The translations under genes were made by a program, and so were the position numbers. The notes under the pieces were generated by a model that worked only from the letters and a program-made list of their open reading frames with translations, did no database searches and had not been told where the DNA came from. Shown here piece by piece: positions 1-7,480 of a stretch of DNA of 37,639 nt. The stretch's first letter is position 1; each line of letters begins with the position of its first letter. This DNA is from Betaproteobacteria bacterium (GTDB lineage Bacteria > Pseudomonadota > Gammaproteobacteria > Burkholderiales > Rhodocyclaceae), in the NCBI GenBank assembly GCA_009777925.1, contig WRKX01000011.1:1-37639 (forward strand), in the 5' to 3' direction.

Positions 1-283
1 CCACACGCCGCGCGGGAAGGATTCGCACCGTATGCCCTTGCTCAACTAACTGGCGTGCCCACGCTTGCGCTCCGGGGCCAGTTTCCATCAGAACGGTTAA
101 TTCCGCTGGCAATTGCCGTAAAAACGCGGCAAATGCTTCGCGTGATTTGATTCGATGCTCGTAGAGCACCTTGCCACAGGCGTCTTCTGCGACAACATGA
201 AATACCCGCTTGGCCAAATCCACCGCTATCACGGTGCAGGCCAACAGGAATGACGCAGACTTGGTTGTGCTATTCTGTTTCAT
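1..283 (-). CDS. IS110-family transposase, N-terminal part (cut by window edge)
   Basis: Reading the minus strand from an ATG at 283 gives 94 codons open to the window edge. The product has the N-terminal features of IS110/IS1111 transposases: an AVDLAKRVF block near residue 20 holding the first acidic residue of the RuvC-like DEDD domain, and METGPGAQAWARQL near residue 75 matching the family's MEACGxAHxWAREL segment. These enzymes move circular IS intermediates, guided by an element-encoded bridge RNA in the members studied. The remainder, including the C-terminal Tnp domain, lies outside the window. The gene has the same orientation as the nos operon but is separated from it by a terminator. 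Family call is firm; subgroup (IS110 versus IS1111) is not decided, although the block resembles IS1111-type proteins. Confidence 0.85.
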   Translation of the reverse strand, partial: MKQNSTTKSASFLLACTVIAVDLAKRVFHVVAEDACGKVLYEHRIKSREAFAAFLRQLPAELTVLMETGPGAQAWARQLVEQGHTVRILPARRV

Positions 284-379
284 GGATTCGTCCTCGCTGT
301 CGTTGGCAAAATCATCATGATGCCACCGTGGCGCTTATTAGACGCCTCGGCCTGGGCGAGTCCATTCAATTACAAAACG

Positions 380-418
380 GGCTCGTCTTCGCGTTTCTGT
401 ATTTTGGGGAATGACTAT
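380..418 (-). repeat. Solo end of a MITE-like repeat next to the IS110 element
   Basis: Read on the minus strand, this 39-base stretch begins ATAGTCATTCCCCAAAAT and runs into CGAAGACGAGCC. The first 18 bases match one terminus of the 30968-31072 element at 15 of 18 and the other at 16 of 18. The next 21 bases match the interior of its left end at about 16 of 21. Similarity stops at about 379/380, where probable IS110 sequence begins. The terminator T-run abuts its outer end. Confidence 0.6.
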
Positions 419-460
419 AAAAAAAAGCCGGGGCAGGCGTCTCTTTTCTCCCGCCCCGGC
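419..460 (-). terminator. Rho-independent terminator of the nos operon
   Basis: On the minus strand GCCGGGGC (460-453) pairs perfectly with GCCCCGGC (434-427) around an 18-base loop, followed directly by eight T residues (426-419). It lies about 123 bases past the last nos-operon stop codon and points the right way to end that transcript. It would also shield the IS110 transposase from read-through. Confidence 0.85.
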
Positions 461-583
461 GTTAGCACAAACCTTACAGTTGCTCCTTCCTGTAAATAAA
501 GCGTTGCGTGTCGGGGTTCGCTCTGTTCACCCCCATACGGTTACGAGTTCAACCGTCGCTTTATCTGCCGAACTACTATATGA

Positions 584-1090
584 CTACAACAATTTATTTA
601 CCATATTCTGAAGGTCGCTTTTCTTGAGCACGCCGCGTCTGACCCATACGATCTCGCCATTGCGATCAATAAACAGCGTAAACGGCAGCCCCATAACGTC
701 ATTGCCCAGTGCCTGCATCAAGGCAAGACCCGCGTCGCCAACCAGCGCGACAGGGTAGTTCACCTCATAAGCAGCCAGGAAGTCACGCACCTTGCCCGGC
801 TCATCCTCCAGCGCAATGCCGAGTATGACCAGCCCCTGCTTTTGGTGTTGCGCCTGAAACGTGACCAGTTCCGGGATTTCGTCACGGCAAGGCACGCACC
901 AGCGCGCCCAGAAATTGACGATGAGCGGCTTACCCCTGAACTCCGCAAGCGTCATCGGCTCGCCGTGAATATCCAGCATCGCGGCAGAAAAAAGCGCGTC
1001 CAGCCCCCCGCCTTCCTGCTGCTCTGCCTTCACCCCGGCAGCGAGGAAAAGAACGCAAAACAGCGCGCCCAGAATTCTGCCAGCCTTCAC
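584..1090 (-). CDS. TlpA/ResA-like periplasmic thioredoxin, last gene of nos operon
   Basis: The 168-residue product has an N-terminal hydrophobic signal (about 1-22, ending VKA), then a thioredoxin fold with the active site WCVPC at 64-68 and the cis-proline in GLPF near 136. Proteins of the TlpA/ResA group reduce disulfides in the cell envelope, often for cytochrome c or copper-site assembly. Its ATG overlaps the nosY stop by four bases (1087-1090), so it is translationally coupled to the nos genes. It could keep the cysteines of NosL, of the NosZ CuA site or of the apo-cytochromes reduced; that role is inference. No gene-specific name is justified. It is the last gene before the terminator at 419-460. 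Confidence 0.88.
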   Translation of the reverse strand: MKAGRILGALFCVLFLAAGVKAEQQEGGGLDALFSAAMLDIHGEPMTLAEFRGKPLIVNFWARWCVPCRDEIPELVTFQAQHQKQGLVILGIALEDEPGKVRDFLAAYEVNYPVALVGDAGLALMQALGNDVMGLPFTLFIDRNGEIVWVRRGVLKKSDLQNMVNKLL

Positions 1091-1914
1091 AGCAAATCCC
1101 CCCGGCGCAAGAGAAAATAACCTGTAAGCGCCGCGCCCAGCCCTAACAGAGCCGGATAGACAAGCGCGTAAATCTGGAAACCCGCCGCGCCGAAACGATC
1201 GAAAATCTCGTAGGCAGCCGGGCCGAGCACGACGAGTTGCGGATCGAACAGCGCCAACGCGGCGGTACGAAATACCTGCAACGGATTCAGAAGCGCGATG
1301 CCTATGGCAGTCTCAGCTTCGATACGCCCCTGAATCATGACTCCCAGCAGGATCAGGTCGAGGAAAAGCAACAGCGCGAGCCAGAGCATGAAGGCGGCGC
1401 CCTGAGCGGTATCCGTGCTACGCGCGATTGCTGAAATGAGCATGCCCAGACCGAGAAAACAGAGCGCCATTACAGCCAGCAGCGCGGTGTAATAGGCAAA
1501 CATCGCCCACGGAATGTCAATCTCCTGGAAAGACCCCCAGAGCGCCGCGCCCAACATGGCAAGAAATACCGGCAGGAAAATGATCGCGTAACGTCCGCAA
1601 ACCTTGCCCCAATACCATGCTCCGATGGAAACCGGCAGGGACAACAGGTATTCAAACACGCCCGCTTCGCGGTCGCCCGCCACGGAGCGCACCGTGGTAA
1701 TCAGCACAAAGATCGGTAGAATCGCCATCGTCAGTTGAATGTAGGTCACCAGGAGGCGCGAGAGGCCAATGAAACCGAGCACCCGCGACTCCGACAGGCC
1801 AAACACAAACAGTAGCGTAACAATCCCCCCGAATACCAGGGTGTAGATTAAAAACCAACGCGCCCGCAGCGATTCCGCAATATCAAGTTTGGCGGTAAGG
1901 AACAGTTGTTTCAT
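1087..1914 (-). CDS. nosY: NosY, ABC transporter permease for nitrous oxide reductase maturation
   Basis: A 275-residue ABC-2-type membrane protein with about six hydrophobic segments (roughly 20-40, 55-80, 105-130, 140-165, 170-195 and 245-270) and the ABC-2 signature region VAGDREAGVFEYLLSLPVS after the second segment. NosY forms a membrane complex with the ATPase NosF and periplasmic NosD that is needed to assemble the CuZ centre of NosZ. The start overlaps the nosL stop by four bases (1911-1914) and the end overlaps the tlpA-like gene by four. Length is normal for NosY (about 275). Assignment rests on family features plus position. Confidence 0.93.
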   Translation of the reverse strand: MKQLFLTAKLDIAESLRARWFLIYTLVFGGIVTLLFVFGLSESRVLGFIGLSRLLVTYIQLTMAILPIFVLITTVRSVAGDREAGVFEYLLSLPVSIGAWYWGKVCGRYAIIFLPVFLAMLGAALWGSFQEIDIPWAMFAYYTALLAVMALCFLGLGMLISAIARSTDTAQGAAFMLWLALLLFLDLILLGVMIQGRIEAETAIGIALLNPLQVFRTAALALFDPQLVVLGPAAYEIFDRFGAAGFQIYALVYPALLGLGAALTGYFLLRRGDLL

Positions 1915-2438
1915 TGACCACCCCCATGTTCTCTGCTGTGTTCACCGTTGCCCTCATGACCGCCCTCATGCTGAGACGCGCTGTTGCGCCGCAGGAATTC
2001 GGCAAAACTGATGCTTTCTTCCCCGGTGTTTTCTACAGCGGCAAGGTTGTAGCCCATGGGGGAGCTGCGCATGATGTAACGCGCCACGCGCGCGTCCAGC
2101 CAGCGCAAGGTTTCGCGGTTATCAACCATACTACTGAAATCTGCTACCCATATGCGGGCGTCCGGCTCCTCCCAGCCGGGACGCGCCCCGGTTTTTTTAC
2201 TCAAGGCGTTCGCCCAGGCAATCAGGCAGCCAATATCGTCGAACTTGAATACGGCTTTTTTCGGTTCGGTACGCATGAATTCAAGCGCAAAGCGGGGGTC
2301 GGAAATCGCCATGTTGCATTGGGTGCAGGTATCCCTGTCCCAGTGAATCGGCGCCATCCCCTCCGGCCAGTTGCTCTGCTTGCCGCAGGCGGCGACGAGA
2401 GCGGCAAGAACGAAAAAAAGCAAGCGGGTCAGGCGCAT
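1911..2438 (-). CDS. nosL: NosL, copper chaperone lipoprotein
   Basis: A 175-residue lipoprotein: the signal ends LVAAC with the lipid-bearing Cys at 18. The copper-binding CTQCNM motif (C38, C41, M43) and the conserved SSPMGYN segment near 125-131 are typical of NosL. NosL binds Cu(I) in the periplasm and hands it to the NosDFY complex for building NosZ copper sites. An uncommon feature is the histidine- and glycine-rich tail with H157, H161, H167 and H171, which could bind extra metal (inference). The gene lies between nosF (two-base gap) and nosY (four-base overlap); in other clusters nosL often follows nosY. Confidence 0.93.
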   Translation of the reverse strand: MRLTRLLFFVLAALVAACGKQSNWPEGMAPIHWDRDTCTQCNMAISDPRFALEFMRTEPKKAVFKFDDIGCLIAWANALSKKTGARPGWEEPDARIWVADFSSMVDNRETLRWLDARVARYIMRSSPMGYNLAAVENTGEESISFAEFLRRNSASQHEGGHEGNGEHSREHGGGQ

Positions 2439-2440
2439 GG

Positions 2441-3106
2441 TTACGCATCCTCCTGGTTGGGACGGTCGAGCATCACACGCCCCATGTCCATTTCAACAAC
2501 ACGGGTAATGATCGCTGTCATTTCAGAGAGGCGATGGCAGGAAATGAGCATGGTAGTGTCTTCCTGGCGTTTGGCAAGCAGATCGAAAAAAATCCCGCGC
2601 GCCTCGGGGTCGAGATTGGCGGCCGGTTCGTCCATCAACAGCACGCGGGTATCGCGCCCAAGCGCAATGGCTATCAGCAGTTTTTGCTTCATGCCGCCCG
2701 ACAGGCGCAAGAATTGCCGCGACTGGACGGCGGCCACGTTCAGACCGAGTTCTTCGGCGATGCCGATCATGCGCGCTGGCGCAACGCCGCAGAGCGCCGC
2801 CGAAAATTCAATAAGCTGCCCCACCGGCATCTTGAGCGGCGGCGGCAGTTGCGGCACAAAACCGATTTGCTTCAGCACTTCGGAACGATGTTCACGCGGG
2901 TTCATATCGGCCACCCGCACCACGCCATTGCAGGTATATTCGCCGAGCAGACAGCGAATGAGCGTGGTTTTGCCCGCGCCATTGGAGCCGATCAAGGCTA
3001 CCCTCTCGCCCGCCTCAACGGACAAGCCTATGCCGTCCAGCACCTGTACCCGGCGGAAAGTTTTGACGAGATTTTCAATAACAATCATATGTTCGGTAGC
3101 ACTCAC
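2441..3106 (-). CDS. nosF: NosF, ABC transporter ATPase for NosZ maturation
   Basis: A 221-residue cytoplasmic ABC ATPase. Walker A is GSNGAGKT at 40-47, the Q-loop is near FVPQ at 83-86, the ABC signature is LSGGMKQ at 135-141, and Walker B with the catalytic Glu is LLMDEP at 156-161; the switch His lies in ISCHRLSE. It powers the NosDFY complex that makes the CuZ site competent. The first seven residues (to Met7) may be dispensable; Met7 also begins a normal ABC domain. The start overlaps the nosH stop by four bases, and nosL follows after two. Confidence 0.93.
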   Translation of the reverse strand: MSATEHMIVIENLVKTFRRVQVLDGIGLSVEAGERVALIGSNGAGKTTLIRCLLGEYTCNGVVRVADMNPREHRSEVLKQIGFVPQLPPPLKMPVGQLIEFSAALCGVAPARMIGIAEELGLNVAAVQSRQFLRLSGGMKQKLLIAIALGRDTRVLLMDEPAANLDPEARGIFFDLLAKRQEDTTMLISCHRLSEMTAIITRVVEMDMGRVMLDRPNQEDA

Positions 3107-4074
3107 AGCAGTTTTGATAAACCCTTGACTTCAAAGCGTAACGCGCCGGTCGGGCAGGCATCCACGCACAGGCCGCAGCGCGTGCAGTCAGGGCCAAGCC
3201 CCATCTCTGTCTCGGTGGCGCGTCCCTTGATCGTTACGTCCAGCACATGCGGCACCAGACATACCTTGCGACAATCACCCTCGTGAAAGCACGCCTCGAC
3301 ATGGTAACTGACCCGTAGCGGAGTAATAGTCCCCACCACGCCATAGGTGAGGCCAATCGGGCAGACGTAGCGACACCACGCCCGCCGCGACCAGAATATC
3401 TCGAAGAGTAATAGCAAAAATACCCAGGCCAGCGCCAGCCCCGGCCCATAGATCAACGCGCGCGACAGTATGCCGACCGGGGAGAGGGTCTCGAAAACCG
3501 TGTAGCCGGTCACAAACGCCAGTATGGCAAACAAGACCCAGAACACGGTGCGCGTACCCCGGTGAAATTCGTGGTCGGTCACGATCTTCTTCTGCACGAG
3601 TCGCAGATGCAGCTTTTCCGTGAGTTCGGCAAGCAGATGGTATGGACATACCCAGGAACAGAAACTGCGCCCGCCCAGCATCACCCAGAGCAGGAATACC
3701 GTGACCGTGCCGATGACGAGGTTCACGATGACGTGCTTGTGCGCCAGCATAACCTGGAGCGCGGAGTTAAGGTCAACTAAATGAAAGCCCACGAAGCGCG
3801 AAGCGGTGAGCGCGCCTTCGAGTATCTGGATGTCCAGCCAGAAAGAGAACAGGAACAGCAGGTTCACCGCCACAAGCACGATCCAGCGGCGATTCCGCCA
3901 TTTGTGGCACGGGTTTCGCCGCGCCTCTTCGTGCAGGTGTTCCTTCAGGCGGGATTTGTTCGCCCGCTTGAGCTCCATGATCTGCCGCACTTCTTCGGCA
4001 ATCTGCCCCGGGTGCTCCGGTTTTTTCGGGGCCGCGCCCAACATGCACAGGAAATCTTCTTTGAGTCTGCGCAT
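3103..4074 (-). CDS. nosH: NosH, NapH-type membrane iron-sulfur quinol dehydrogenase subunit
   Basis: An integral membrane protein of 323 residues with about four to five transmembrane spans. Two CxxxCP motifs (GRSFCSWVCP and AWCRYVCP) occur at loop edges, and a C-terminal 4Fe-4S ferredoxin motif CTRCGLCVDACP lies near 297-308. NapH/NosH proteins take electrons from menaquinol or ubiquinol and pass them to NapG/NosG. I chose ATG at 4074 because GGGGAGGG lies about nine bases upstream. An in-frame ATG at 4092 would overlap nosG by 17 bases and has a poorer ribosome site. The end overlaps nosF by four bases. Presence together with nosG is typical of clade II nos clusters. Confidence 0.9.
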   Translation of the reverse strand: MRRLKEDFLCMLGAAPKKPEHPGQIAEEVRQIMELKRANKSRLKEHLHEEARRNPCHKWRNRRWIVLVAVNLLFLFSFWLDIQILEGALTASRFVGFHLVDLNSALQVMLAHKHVIVNLVIGTVTVFLLWVMLGGRSFCSWVCPYHLLAELTEKLHLRLVQKKIVTDHEFHRGTRTVFWVLFAILAFVTGYTVFETLSPVGILSRALIYGPGLALAWVFLLLLFEIFWSRRAWCRYVCPIGLTYGVVGTITPLRVSYHVEACFHEGDCRKVCLVPHVLDVTIKGRATETEMGLGPDCTRCGLCVDACPTGALRFEVKGLSKLL

Positions 4075-4075
4075 T

Positions 4076-4954
4076 TCAGACGCCCTCCCCATTTGCCCGC
4101 CAGAGCGCGCGCGTCTCTATTTCGATGGCCGCCGGCTCCGCCGGGCAGATCATTTCGCACACGCCGCAGCCCACGCACTGCTCCCGCACCACGGGGCGAA
4201 AGCCTTGGTTGCCATCGGCATCGGTGAATGGTTCCAGCGCGATGGCGTCTTCAATCGGGCATTCCGTAACGCACAGGTCGCAGATTTCGCGTTCATACGG
4301 GTAGTCGCGCACCAAAATTGGTTTCCAGCGGTCGATATCCATATAACGCATTTTGCCCTTAAATCCCGCCCCGCGCGGAGTGCCGACAAACCCCTTGCCC
4401 TGCATCGCCAGACACGCTTCCGGGCGCGTAAGACGCGCCAGACCCATGCGTTCCCTGAGGTTTATAGCCGGTTCCGACTCGTTTGCCCTGGCCTTCAACA
4501 CCGGCATCCTGGATAGTTCCGCGCCCTTACGCACCGGAAAAAAGTCCGGCTTCTCGTAGGTAAGCGAGCCGGTCGGGCAGGCGAGAATACATTGCACTGC
4601 GTCGCAGGAAAAATCACATGCCTGTTCGCGCGCGTCAATAAAAGGCACGCCTATGCCATAGCCCTCATCAATCTCGCCCAGCTTGATCGCGCTGACCGGA
4701 CAAACCTGCACACATTGCCCACACTTGATGCAGGAGGCGAGAAAATCCTTTTCGTCGAGCGCCCCAGGCGGGCGTAAACGTTGCGCCCAGCCGCGAATAA
4801 CCGGCACAACCCCCAGGATGGAAGCGCCGATCACCCCTGCCAGCAATATGGCCGAGCGGATGAATTTACGCCGCATACGCTGCCGCTTTTCAAGCGACAT
4901 GGCAGGCTTTGCCTTGGGAGGCGGATTGGGGTTTGGTTGTTCTGGCTCGCTCAT
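4076..4954 (-). CDS. nosG: NosG, NapG-type periplasmic ferredoxin
   Basis: A 292-residue protein with four cysteine-rich 4Fe-4S motifs: CIKCGQCVQVCP (75-86), a variant set around C117-C126, CDLCVTECP, and CVGCGVCEMICP near the C-terminus. The N-terminus carries RRKFIRSA at 28-35 before a hydrophobic stretch, a twin-arginine-like export signal as in NapG. It would receive electrons from NosH and relay them towards NosZ through periplasmic cytochromes. The start overlaps the nosD stop by four bases, and one base separates its stop from the preferred nosH start. The ~19 residues before MSLEKRQ are Pro-rich, so a start at Met19 is possible. Confidence 0.9.
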   Translation of the reverse strand: MSEPEQPNPNPPPKAKPAMSLEKRQRMRRKFIRSAILLAGVIGASILGVVPVIRGWAQRLRPPGALDEKDFLASCIKCGQCVQVCPVSAIKLGEIDEGYGIGVPFIDAREQACDFSCDAVQCILACPTGSLTYEKPDFFPVRKGAELSRMPVLKARANESEPAINLRERMGLARLTRPEACLAMQGKGFVGTPRGAGFKGKMRYMDIDRWKPILVRDYPYEREICDLCVTECPIEDAIALEPFTDADGNQGFRPVVREQCVGCGVCEMICPAEPAAIEIETRALWRANGEGV

Positions 4955-6354
4955 GCCGCGCTCTCCCGCAGTGGCTTGTTAAAATGCGGTTTTTCGTCCC
5001 GCAGGATAAGCGCGGGCGAAGAAAACGGCGCCAACCGTTCCAGGAAGTCAAGCAGCTCCAGCACCGGCGAGGCGCGAAAGAAAGTCGCCATCGGAAATTC
5101 CATCCACAGTTGGTCAGCCCAGGCATAAAACTCGTGCGGTGTATCGCCAATGCCATCACCATTGACATCAAATCCCTGGTAAGTATCCCAATAGTTGCCT
5201 TCCCAGAAGTTCTTGTGCGGATTGTCATCAGAGCGCCCGCCATAGCTCACATCGGTCAGGTTACCTTCAAAAACGTTGTCGCGCAGGTTGTTGCCGCCCA
5301 ACTCCGAATTGAACATGACGCCAATTCCATTATAGGCAAAACGGTTGCCGATGAATTCGACGCTCGAATCCGGCTCGAACGGCGACAGATCGGAGCTCAC
5401 GCCAACCCCGCAGTAGATAATCTCGTTGTTTTCGATCAGCACGTCGGAAGCTTCCTTGAAGCCAATGCCCATGCCTGTCGCGCCGGTAGAGTGGGTAATG
5501 ATATTGCCGCGCGCTACGCCACCGTGGGTGTACATGAAATATACGCCCACCGCGTTATCCTTGAAGTGATTGTTTTCGACGATGTTGTCGTCCGCAAACA
5601 TGAAATGGATCGAATAGCGGCTGCGCTGACCGATGTTGCCGCGATACACGTTACGGTGCGAATACCAGGCCACCATGTCGCGTGAATCAACCACCTCGTT
5701 GCCTTCGATAAGATTGTCGTTGCTGTACCACAGGCGTAGTCCATCGCCACGCACGCCAAGGTCAAGCTGCTTGGAACTGATGCGGTTATTACGCACTACG
5801 CTACGGGAAGATTGCTTCAAGTCAATGCCGAACAGGCAGTTGTCGGCGGTAACATCTTCAATCACATTGCGGTTGCCGCGCACATCAAGGCAGGCGTCAT
5901 CCGTGTCGTGCGACGCGCCGGAACCGGTAAGGCGCAAGCCGCGCACGACGGAATCATCCGCGTTCAGCGTCATGACTGTGCCTTTATCGCCAGCGTCAAT
6001 GGTGACCGCCCCATTCCCCTCAATGGTGAGCTGTTTGTTGACATCCACCGGCCCCGCGTAGACGCCCGGCGGCGGGCGCAGAATGGAGCCAGGTTCAGCC
6101 GCGTCCACAAGCTCCTGGAAGGGTTGCAGGCCATGAATGCGCGCATCGCGCTCAAAGAGCAGCCAGACAGGTTTTGGGCGGTCTATGGTCACGCGCTGCA
6201 TGTCTGCGTCCCCTTTCCCGTAATAGCTATCGTTGGCATTGTCTCCGAACAATTCCACCTGCCCCATTCCTCCCCGTGGGGAGAGAAGCATCGCGCCCAA
6301 CGCTACAAAGAGCGCGGCGCGAAAGCATGAAGATAGTCCTGGCATGTTGGGCAT
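4951..6354 (-). CDS. nosD: NosD, periplasmic beta-helix copper-site maturation protein
   Basis: A 467-residue secreted protein: hydrophobic signal at about 8-28, then repeated parallel beta-helix (PbH1/CASH) turns rich in Asn-Asn and Asp-Asn ladders such as GNRNVIED, YSNDNLIEGNEV and FADDNIVENNHF, from about 85 to 390. NosD is the periplasmic partner of NosFY and takes copper from NosL for CuZ assembly. Length matches the family (about 430-470). It begins 126 bases after nosB, the longest gap among the downstream nos genes, and that gap contains a hairpin repeat. No clear Shine-Dalgarno precedes 6354, so Met4 (6345) remains possible. The last codons overlap nosG by four bases. Confidence 0.93.
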   Translation of the reverse strand: MPNMPGLSSCFRAALFVALGAMLLSPRGGMGQVELFGDNANDSYYGKGDADMQRVTIDRPKPVWLLFERDARIHGLQPFQELVDAAEPGSILRPPPGVYAGPVDVNKQLTIEGNGAVTIDAGDKGTVMTLNADDSVVRGLRLTGSGASHDTDDACLDVRGNRNVIEDVTADNCLFGIDLKQSSRSVVRNNRISSKQLDLGVRGDGLRLWYSNDNLIEGNEVVDSRDMVAWYSHRNVYRGNIGQRSRYSIHFMFADDNIVENNHFKDNAVGVYFMYTHGGVARGNIITHSTGATGMGIGFKEASDVLIENNEIIYCGVGVSSDLSPFEPDSSVEFIGNRFAYNGIGVMFNSELGGNNLRDNVFEGNLTDVSYGGRSDDNPHKNFWEGNYWDTYQGFDVNGDGIGDTPHEFYAWADQLWMEFPMATFFRASPVLELLDFLERLAPFSSPALILRDEKPHFNKPLRESAA

Positions 6355-6440
6355 GAATCAAAGCGCATAGAGTGGCGAACAAGGCTCGCGGCGAAGCCAT
6401 AAGTGTTTATGGGGCTGGAGCTTCCCCTGAATCATAGCAG

Positions 6441-6468
6441 GGAATTCCCGACCGGAAGGCCGGGGAAC
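6441..6468 (-). repeat. Hairpin repeat in the nosB-nosD gap
   Basis: On the minus strand TTCCCCGGCC and GGTCGGGAA form an imperfect stem around a short TTCC loop. The core CCCCGGCCTTC is shared with the perfect hairpin at 21247-21270, and a variant occurs at 37506. There is no T-run, so it is not a simple terminator. It may shape relative expression of nosB and nosD. Confidence 0.5.
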
Positions 6469-6480
6469 TCAACTGACTCC

Positions 6481-7464
6481 TCATTCTCGGCTCGGCTGCT
6501 CGCGCAATTGTTTGCGACGAAGCAGGAACGCCAGCATCAGGCAGGCAAAAATCAACAGCAACAAGCCATAGCCCCAGGTCGGATAGGAATAGGTCGAAAA
6601 TTGCGCCACCTTACCCTCGCCGAACACCGTGGGCATGAAAGGTTTTACCGTAAACGCCGCCCAGGGATGCAGGTTATGCCCGAAGAACCACAGCCAACCC
6701 GAGTAGGTCACGAGGAAGAAGAGAGGCAGGAGGGCGGGAACAAGCACCAGCAGCAACTGGAAGCCGCGCCATCTTGCTACCCCCACCATTACGAAGACCA
6801 TGCTTGCGACCAAACCGAACATTGCGACCTGAGTAATCAACCGCACATTTTCTCCCCAGGCTGTAACGCGCTCTGGATCCTTGAAGAATCTGCCGGATTC
6901 CCGGACATAAGTCTGCACCTGGATATCCAGCTTTCCGAGCATCAACTGGTCAACGAACATCCATATCGCGACCGCAAGAAAGCCCGCGCCAAGCAGAGCG
7001 AGCTTTTGCCGCCGCCGAGGCAAAGCGAACGCTACGATCATCACCGCGAAAAAGCCGAAGAAAAACTTCGCCAGAGGCCGCTCCACCGGCGCACCCGTCT
7101 CAATCGGGAACATGCCGACATAGTGGTTGATGGTGTTCATCTCATGCACGCAATCCAGCCCCTTTGCCCCCTTGTCGACGTTTTTCTTCGCGTCGAGAAC
7201 GGGGTTCCAGCGCTTGGTGTCATGCGAAAGATCGCCCTGGATGATTTCGTCCGCCATCTGCGTGCCCAATTTCGCCGCCTTACAGCCATTCTGCACGCTG
7301 TCAAAGTGAAAATGAATGCGAATGCCGTCCGGGAAAGCGTCCTTCGGGTAATTGGGCGCGGTGAGCGATACCCACCAGATCGGCGCAAAATACGCGATCA
7401 CTAACGCTGCCAGCGCAATCAGCGCCAGCAGCGTCACAAGTCCGTCCTGATTCTTAGTGTTCAC
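6481..7464 (-). CDS. nosB: NosB-like polytopic membrane protein of clade II nos clusters
   Basis: A 327-residue inner-membrane protein with a first membrane span at about 9-30, a soluble periplasmic loop (about 35-130, containing two Cys and NHYVGMFPIE), then several spans (about 135-152, 158-175, 208-232, 236-258 and 300-318). It sits between the cytochrome genes and nosD. In Wolinella succinogenes a polytopic protein NosB lies next to nosZ and is needed for N2O respiration; this protein matches in type and place, and its biochemical role remains unsettled. It starts 16 bases after the dihaem cytochrome stop, so it is cotranscribed. The symbol is given by context and general similarity rather than by a catalytic motif. 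Confidence 0.75.
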   Translation of the reverse strand: MNTKNQDGLVTLLALIALAALVIAYFAPIWWVSLTAPNYPKDAFPDGIRIHFHFDSVQNGCKAAKLGTQMADEIIQGDLSHDTKRWNPVLDAKKNVDKGAKGLDCVHEMNTINHYVGMFPIETGAPVERPLAKFFFGFFAVMIVAFALPRRRQKLALLGAGFLAVAIWMFVDQLMLGKLDIQVQTYVRESGRFFKDPERVTAWGENVRLITQVAMFGLVASMVFVMVGVARWRGFQLLLVLVPALLPLFFLVTYSGWLWFFGHNLHPWAAFTVKPFMPTVFGEGKVAQFSTYSYPTWGYGLLLLIFACLMLAFLLRRKQLREQPSRE

Positions 7465-7480
7465 TGTTCACCGTTCAATG

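Larger units (their letters stand above)
284..583. other. Gap between IS110 transposase and nos operon
   Basis: No credible gene is seen. From the transposase start outward the gap holds about 96 bases of probable IS110 end with small palindromes (GCCAC-C-GTGGC near 323 and ATCATGAT near 313). It then holds a 39-base piece resembling the MITE at 30968, the intrinsic terminator of the nos operon, and 123 bases with no recognised signal. Short open frames here have no family resemblance. Confidence 0.6.

Noticed and set aside
317..611. Short plus-strand frames of 60 and 66 codons next to the IS110 gene
   Set aside because: They span the probable IS end and the nos terminator hairpin, so they are unlikely to be coding.
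1914..3128. 404-codon plus-strand frame opposite nosL/nosF
   Set aside because: It lies over two clear minus-strand genes, has no family features and is Arg/Ser-rich in the way of antisense shadows.
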